DNA from: an uncultured Sutterella sp.
GTDB taxonomy: Bacteria > Pseudomonadota > Gammaproteobacteria > Burkholderiales > Burkholderiaceae_F
Direction: 5' to 3'
NCBI GenBank assembly: GCA_937943605.1
Contig: CALEAW010000064.1
Span: 67,495 to 131,494, forward strand
Length of the DNA: 64,000 nucleotides
Shown: one piece after another, positions 60,344 to 64,000 of the stretch
Position numbering within the stretch: position 1 is the first letter of the stretch
How the letters are laid out: the number at the start of each line of letters is the position of its first letter
The notes under the pieces: generated by a model
Seen by the model: only the letters and a program-made list of their open reading frames with translations
Databases searched by the model: none
Told to the model about the DNA's origin: nothing
Translations under genes and position numbers: made by a program

Positions 60344-61079
60344 ATGAAATCGTTCCAGAGTAAAAAGTCATCATTCCTTGGTTTGTCTGAAGAATCAACT
60401 GCCCCAAGTCATTGATTCCCAAATCAACACCTATAAAAGATTCCTTATTATTCTCCACTATGAAATTTAATTCACACCCTAAAAAATGATCATACTCTGA
60501 CCACTTCCGGACAATTTTATCATTTTCGCACTGAAATAACTCGATCAAAGAACAAATAAATTTATTGATAATAAAATCCACATCACAATTCAGATAATTT
60601 CCAATCCCCGTAATAGACCATCCATTCGTAGTTTTCTTTGTTGAATGATATTTATTAATTCCGACACCAATAATAATTACCTTACGATTACTGACATCTG
60701 TAGAGAGTTCACAAAGTATCCCTCCAGCTTTTCCATGTTGAAACCAAATATCGTTAGGCCACTTTAAAGACACTTTACATCCTAAGGAACGCAAAACGTC
60801 ACAAATGCTCATACCAACAACCAGAGGCACCAATGAAGTCTTTAGTTTGACATAATCCCAAGGAAGAATAACCGAAAATAGTAAGGCACCTTCACTAGAT
60901 TCCCATTTTCTCCCTCGTGTGCCTTTACCTGCAAACTGTCGTTTTGCAACCAACGCATAAGGTATAGTCACGTTATGCTTAAGTGCAAACAACTTTAGTT
61001 CCTCATTGGTCGAACCTGTCTCATCCATATGGTAAATTTGAGCCATATTAGTCTTGTTTGAAGTCGTTATGTTCTTCAT
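60324..61079 (-). CDS. birA: Biotin-protein ligase
   Basis: Attaches biotin to carboxylase carrier proteins. The 251-residue, single-domain (group I) form has no N-terminal DNA-binding domain, so it is not a repressor. It shows MDETGSTNEELK, the biotin loop GKGTRGRKWES (GRGRxGR-type), VSLKWPNDIWFQHGKAGGILCE and GVGINKYHS. The start is uncertain (Met1, Met12 or Met18; none has a clear SD). Base composition is visibly richer in A/T than the mre operon. Confidence 0.9.
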   Translation of the reverse strand: MKNITTSNKTNMAQIYHMDETGSTNEELKLFALKHNVTIPYALVAKRQFAGKGTRGRKWESSEGALLFSVILPWDYVKLKTSLVPLVVGMSICDVLRSLGCKVSLKWPNDIWFQHGKAGGILCELSTDVSNRKVIIIGVGINKYHSTKKTTNGWSITGIGNYLNCDVDFIINKFICSLIELFQCENDKIVRKWSEYDHFLGCELNFIVENNKESFIGVDLGINDLGQLILQTNQGMMTFYSGTISYDDAIN

Positions 61080-61142
61080 GCTTTTTATAGTTGAGTCTGC
61101 CTAAGCTACAATAAACTTAAAACATCACTTAGTTACGTTTAT

Positions 61143-62000
61143 ATGAAAGTATTCAAATCTATACTTTTTTTTATTTTGTTATTTTCACCTTTTGCACAAG
61201 CAACAGAAGATAAATCCTATTTCCTGATTGATCTAAACAGTCAACAAATATTGATCCAGAACCAGCAGACCAACAAGGTAGCCTTACCGCATTGGGTAGA
61301 AGAAAGTCTCAATAAAGCGTCCCCTTTAAAGAAAGACTCTGTCAATCAATCTATAGAAAGATCAGAAGATCTGCTTAATTTTATCTCTAGCATTCCCATC
61401 ACACAATGGAAACTTTTAGAAAGCAATCCCATTGATTCAAAAGTACTTAAACAATTAACTAAAAAAGAGCGTGACTTTTTAACAAGTAAAACAACAAAAA
61501 TTATTTGCCACCAAAAAATAAATAATCATTGGTTAGGTGTTTACTTATCCACAAACCCAACAATTAATGGAAATACAAGAAATTTACTTGTTATTTTAGT
61601 AAATTACATTGATGAACTTGAATTATTAAAACATTGTGTTCAACTGATAGAGCATGGTCATTGGAACTTCGAACTACATACGGTCTTTAGAAAAGGACAA
61701 ATTATCGGGCAGGCACCAGTGTTCAAAGGAAATACTTCCAATATCCGATTTGTCATCCACAAAGATCTTTTGATTACCTTACCTAAACCTAATGACCTTT
61801 CTGATCTATCCATCGTTATCACACACCAAACACCTCTAGTTGCACCAATTGATACAGAAACCCCTTTAGGTCAACTGTCGATACAATGGGAAAATCAATT
61901 GCTAGCAACATCACCTATCTTTGCTGAAATTCCAATTGAAACTGGAAACTTTCTTCATAGATTGTGTGACACAATACGCTTAGTAATATTTCCCCATTAG
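61143..62000 (+). CDS. DacA (PBP5)-like exported protein lacking catalytic motifs
   Basis: A 285-residue protein with a signal peptide (cleavage near FAQA, 20). The N-terminus YFLIDLNSQQILIQNQ matches the start of D,D-carboxypeptidase DacA (YxLIDxNSGxVLAEQN). The C-terminal about 110 residues parallel the end of DacA: FELHTVFRKGQIIGQAPVFKGN, DLLITLPK, ETPLGQLSIQWENQLLATSP and a terminal amphipathic anchor FLHRLCDTIRLVIF. The middle, which should hold SxxK, SxN and KTG, is about 90 residues shorter and has none in place. With ybeD next, this is dacA's normal locus, so it is best read as a catalytically dead DacA remnant that is still an intact frame. Confidence 0.72.
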   Translation: MKVFKSILFFILLFSPFAQATEDKSYFLIDLNSQQILIQNQQTNKVALPHWVEESLNKASPLKKDSVNQSIERSEDLLNFISSIPITQWKLLESNPIDSKVLKQLTKKERDFLTSKTTKIICHQKINNHWLGVYLSTNPTINGNTRNLLVILVNYIDELELLKHCVQLIEHGHWNFELHTVFRKGQIIGQAPVFKGNTSNIRFVIHKDLLITLPKPNDLSDLSIVITHQTPLVAPIDTETPLGQLSIQWENQLLATSPIFAEIPIETGNFLHRLCDTIRLVIFPH

Positions 62001-62016
62001 CAAACTTGGATAAGTT

Positions 62017-62319
62017 ATGACTACCAACAACGATACAAAATCCCTCAAGCAATCGGATGATCTCACTCCAGTCATGCAATTTCCCATGATGTTCCCAATT
62101 AAGGTCATGGGACTTAATACCCCAGACTTTCCAGCTACGATCTGCCAATTAGCTACGAACCACTTTTCTGACTTTGACGCTAAAACAATGACTATTAACT
62201 TATCGCGAACGCAAAAGTACAAAGCACTAAGTATCGTAGTTAATGCTCAATCTAAAGAACAACTCGATGATTTCTATAGAGCCCTAACGTCACATCCAAT
62301 GGTAAAGGTTGCTCTCTAA
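62017..62319 (+). CDS. ybeD: DUF493 (YbeD-like) protein
   Basis: A 100-residue ACT-like small protein. FPMMFPIKVMGLNTPDFPATICQLATNHFSDFDAKT and the end DFYRALTSHPMVKVAL are the DUF493 hallmarks. In many proteobacteria it lies between dacA and lipB; here the dacA-like gene is upstream but lipB is replaced by menA. Function is not settled. Confidence 0.88.
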   Translation: MTTNNDTKSLKQSDDLTPVMQFPMMFPIKVMGLNTPDFPATICQLATNHFSDFDAKTMTINLSRTQKYKALSIVVNAQSKEQLDDFYRALTSHPMVKVAL

Positions 62320-62320
62320 A

Positions 62321-63223
62321 ATGACGGCAGACTCAATTAAACCAGGTAGCCTTCAAGCTTGGCTAGCCTTTACTCGCCCTAAAACTTGGGGAGTAGCCGT
62401 AGCTCCAGTTTTAGCAGCTTTAACTCTATCTGTTTATGAAACCAATGAATTACATTGGGAAACTGCATTTTTTACTTTAACAATTGCACTTCTTATGCAA
62501 ATTGTTAGTAATATGAAAAACGACTTAGGATATACAGAGAAAAAGGCAGAAACAGGAAATCGAAAAGGCTTACCACGAGCAACTTCCTTCGGTTGGATTT
62601 CAGTAGACTTAGCTAAAAAAGCGATCTCTTTTACAATTGCATTATCACTAATTAACACTATTATTTTGGTATATTTTGGTGGTTGGATGTTTTTGATTAT
62701 CGGAATAATTTCCGTAATCGCAGCATTCACATACATGGGAGGACCAAAACCCATTGCATATACTCCATTCGGAGAGATCACTGTGATGATTTTTTTCGGT
62801 CTCACTGCTGTCTGTGGAGCTTATTATTTACAAACCCACACTATTTCATTTAATGCTATTTTATTAAGCATTTCTCTAGGTGCCATCGCATCATCTGTTT
62901 TATGCGTCAACAACTGGCGTGATCGAGAGCACGATAAGAGTATCGGTCGACAGACTTTAGCTGTTGTACTAGGAGACAAAAGTTTTCTTACAATATTCCG
63001 ATTGCTAATTTATATCCCTTTCATATTAGCAGTAGCAATGGCTATACTAGGTAATTTAATTCCTTGCTTAATAGTTTTATTATGCATTCCACTCTGTTTA
63101 CCATTAACAAATCAACTAAAAACTCTAAAAGGGAAAGATTTAAATAAGACGATGTTCTCTTGCGTTAAATACGAACTTATCTACTCGATCTTATTTTCTT
63201 TAAGTTTAATTTTTTCGATGTAA
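62321..63223 (+). CDS. menA: UbiA-family prenyltransferase, probably MenA
   Basis: A 300-residue membrane protein with about eight helices. The first Asp-rich site lies in MQIVSNMKNDLGYTEKKAETG and the second in NNWRDREHDKSIGRQTLAVVLG, as in 1,4-dihydroxy-2-naphthoate prenyltransferase, which makes demethylmenaquinone. AWLAFTRPKTWGVAVAPVL is a MenA-type start. The ATG at 62321 follows the ybeD stop by one base. A menaquinone pathway fits the membrane-linked hydrogenase earlier in the window. Other UbiA members cannot be fully excluded. Confidence 0.82.
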   Translation: MTADSIKPGSLQAWLAFTRPKTWGVAVAPVLAALTLSVYETNELHWETAFFTLTIALLMQIVSNMKNDLGYTEKKAETGNRKGLPRATSFGWISVDLAKKAISFTIALSLINTIILVYFGGWMFLIIGIISVIAAFTYMGGPKPIAYTPFGEITVMIFFGLTAVCGAYYLQTHTISFNAILLSISLGAIASSVLCVNNWRDREHDKSIGRQTLAVVLGDKSFLTIFRLLIYIPFILAVAMAILGNLIPCLIVLLCIPLCLPLTNQLKTLKGKDLNKTMFSCVKYELIYSILFSLSLIFSM

Positions 63224-63225
63224 AC

Positions 63226-63257
63226 AAAAAGCCCTGGATAAAACCAGGGCTTTTTTT
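63226..63257. terminator. Bidirectional terminator, menA / dolP
   Basis: A 12-bp stem (AAAAAGCCCTGG / CCAGGGCTTTTT) with a 6-base loop and a seven-T run on the plus strand; the A-run gives a T-run on the minus strand. Confidence 0.9.
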
Positions 63258-63259
63258 GT

Positions 63260-63880
63260 TTAATTTTTAGATAGATTCTTTAACCGATTATCAATTGCAG
63301 ATTTCGTTTCTACATTAAAGCATGTAACAACCTGTTGAACACCATTTACCTTAGCTGCCACAGTTGATGCCAATTTTGCTTCCTCAGGAGTAACAATCCC
63401 CATTAAATACACAATCCCTCTTTGAACTGTTACTTTCATTTGATTGAGAGAAATATGTTCAGTGCTGATAATCGCACTACGAACCTTTGTCGCAAGCATC
63501 GAATCGGATAGTAAAGTAGTTACGGATGACGGATCCATTACCGCAAGTTCATTAATAACCGCATTAACACCTACACTTTGTGTCGCGATCTCCTGGGCAC
63601 GATTTTTGTCTTGAGAAGTTAAGACTTCACCTGTTAATAAGATTTTCCCCTCATAACTAGTGACAGCAATATGATGCTTATCATGACCAATCACTTCACC
63701 AATTTCATAACGCACACGTTTTTCTAAAACCTCATCGTCAACAATACTTCCTGTACTTCGACGATCCGTCATCACAGTAGCAGAAGTTATCGCTGCCCCA
63801 CCTACTAGAACTGGAGCACATCCACTTATTAATATCGACGACAGAATCAAGCTAATAGAAAATAACTTCACATTAGTCAA
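63260..63880 (-). CDS. dolP: Dual BON-domain lipoprotein, DolP (YraP)-like
   Basis: A 206-residue outer-membrane lipoprotein. The lipobox is LISGC (Cys21), then DRRSTGSIVDDEVLEKRV, the YraP/DolP entry sequence, followed by two BON domains (about 48-115 and 125-195) with the glycine hinge patterns GKILLTGEV and GIVYLMGIV. DolP binds anionic phospholipid and supports outer-membrane integrity and the BAM complex in E. coli. In E. coli yraP is near lpoA; here they are 58 kb apart. Confidence 0.9.
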   Translation of the reverse strand: MTNVKLFSISLILSSILISGCAPVLVGGAAITSATVMTDRRSTGSIVDDEVLEKRVRYEIGEVIGHDKHHIAVTSYEGKILLTGEVLTSQDKNRAQEIATQSVGVNAVINELAVMDPSSVTTLLSDSMLATKVRSAIISTEHISLNQMKVTVQRGIVYLMGIVTPEEAKLASTVAAKVNGVQQVVTCFNVETKSAIDNRLKNLSKN

Positions 63881-63962
63881 TTTTATTCCTCCTAATTAAA
63901 AGCAGACGTAAAGCATGATCTTTTATACTTTACGCTCTCTCATAAAACGTAAAATCTCGGTC

Positions 63963-63988
63963 TAGTTGGGGTATAACTGCCCCAACTA
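63963..63988. repeat. Inverted repeat upstream of dolP
   Basis: The arms TAGTTGGGG and CCCCAACTA surround an 8-base loop. It may be the terminator of a gene beyond the window edge. Between it and dolP, a 7-bp CGTAAAG/CTTTACG repeat (63907-63934) encloses a TATAAA on the minus strand that could be a -10. No gene is seen in 63881-64000. Confidence 0.4.
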
Positions 63989-64000
63989 TTCCTTATCTGA

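Noticed and set aside
1..64000. tRNA, rRNA or CRISPR array
   Set aside because: No cloverleaf with the GTTCRA arm, no rRNA-like sequence and no regularly spaced repeats were noticed on reading; a tRNA/CRISPR program was not available.

Overview
The window looks like chromosome from a fairly AT-rich betaproteobacterium of the order Burkholderiales, most likely a gut Sutterellaceae (Sutterella/Parasutterella-like). This is an inference. It rests on gene order (fmt-rsmB-DUF4390-ntrY-ntrX-trkA-trkH; EIIA-HPr-EI; birA-coaX; gatC-gatA-gatB; mreBCD-mrdA-rodA-rlpA), on small betaproteobacterial families (DUF1840, DUF4390, DUF2905), and on anaerobic traits (an [FeFe]-hydrogenase and a MenA-type prenyltransferase). 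No tRNA, rRNA or CRISPR array was seen.

Layout. 1-9.1 kb: the 3' end of cca, DUF2905, folB, ttcA, a CBS-pair protein, rsmI and a divergent LppC/LpoA-family gene, uup and an acyl-CoA synthetase. A perfect parS-like palindrome and a degenerate second copy flank the terminator between the CBS gene and rsmI. 9.2-14.7 kb: a HemN/HemW-like radical SAM gene, then a three-gene periplasmic [FeFe]-hydrogenase operon (catalytic subunit, Tat-signal small subunit, formate-dehydrogenase-type cytochrome b), then hydF. 14.8-22.7 kb, minus strand: prfC, tex, DUF1857, and the aapJ-aapQ-aapM amino-acid transporter genes without their ATPase. 23-25.6 kb: a CorC/HlyC-type protein followed by a frameshifted IS1380-like transposase remnant. 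25.9-31 kb: topB, dprA, def and an alpha/beta hydrolase.

31.1-40.1 kb is one tight run: fmt, rsmB, DUF4390, an NtrY-like kinase, an NtrX-like regulator without the AAA+ domain, trkA and trkH. 40.1-43.8 kb holds DUF1840, a regulatory-type PTS (EIIA-Man, HPr, EI, no permease) and a UPF0149 gene. 43.8-50.8 kb holds an AmpG-like permease, rsuA, xthA, pyrE and the gatCAB genes for tRNA-dependent amidation. 51.0-59.5 kb is the cell-shape operon mreB-mreC-mreD-mrdA-rodA-rlpA, running on into an M20 peptidase, a small unknown protein and a HIT protein. 59.6-63.9 kb: birA-coaX, a dacA-like gene that has lost its catalytic motifs, a ybeD (DUF493) gene, menA and a DolP-like lipoprotein.

The items most worth following are the quinone-linked-looking [FeFe]-hydrogenase operon, the dacA-like pseudoenzyme in the normal dacA-ybeD position, the parS pair, and the ABC transporter without an ATPase. 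Starts were moved from the longest open frame wherever a Shine-Dalgarno (SD) sequence or family alignment supported a shorter product. All family calls are from reading motifs by eye; no searches were run.
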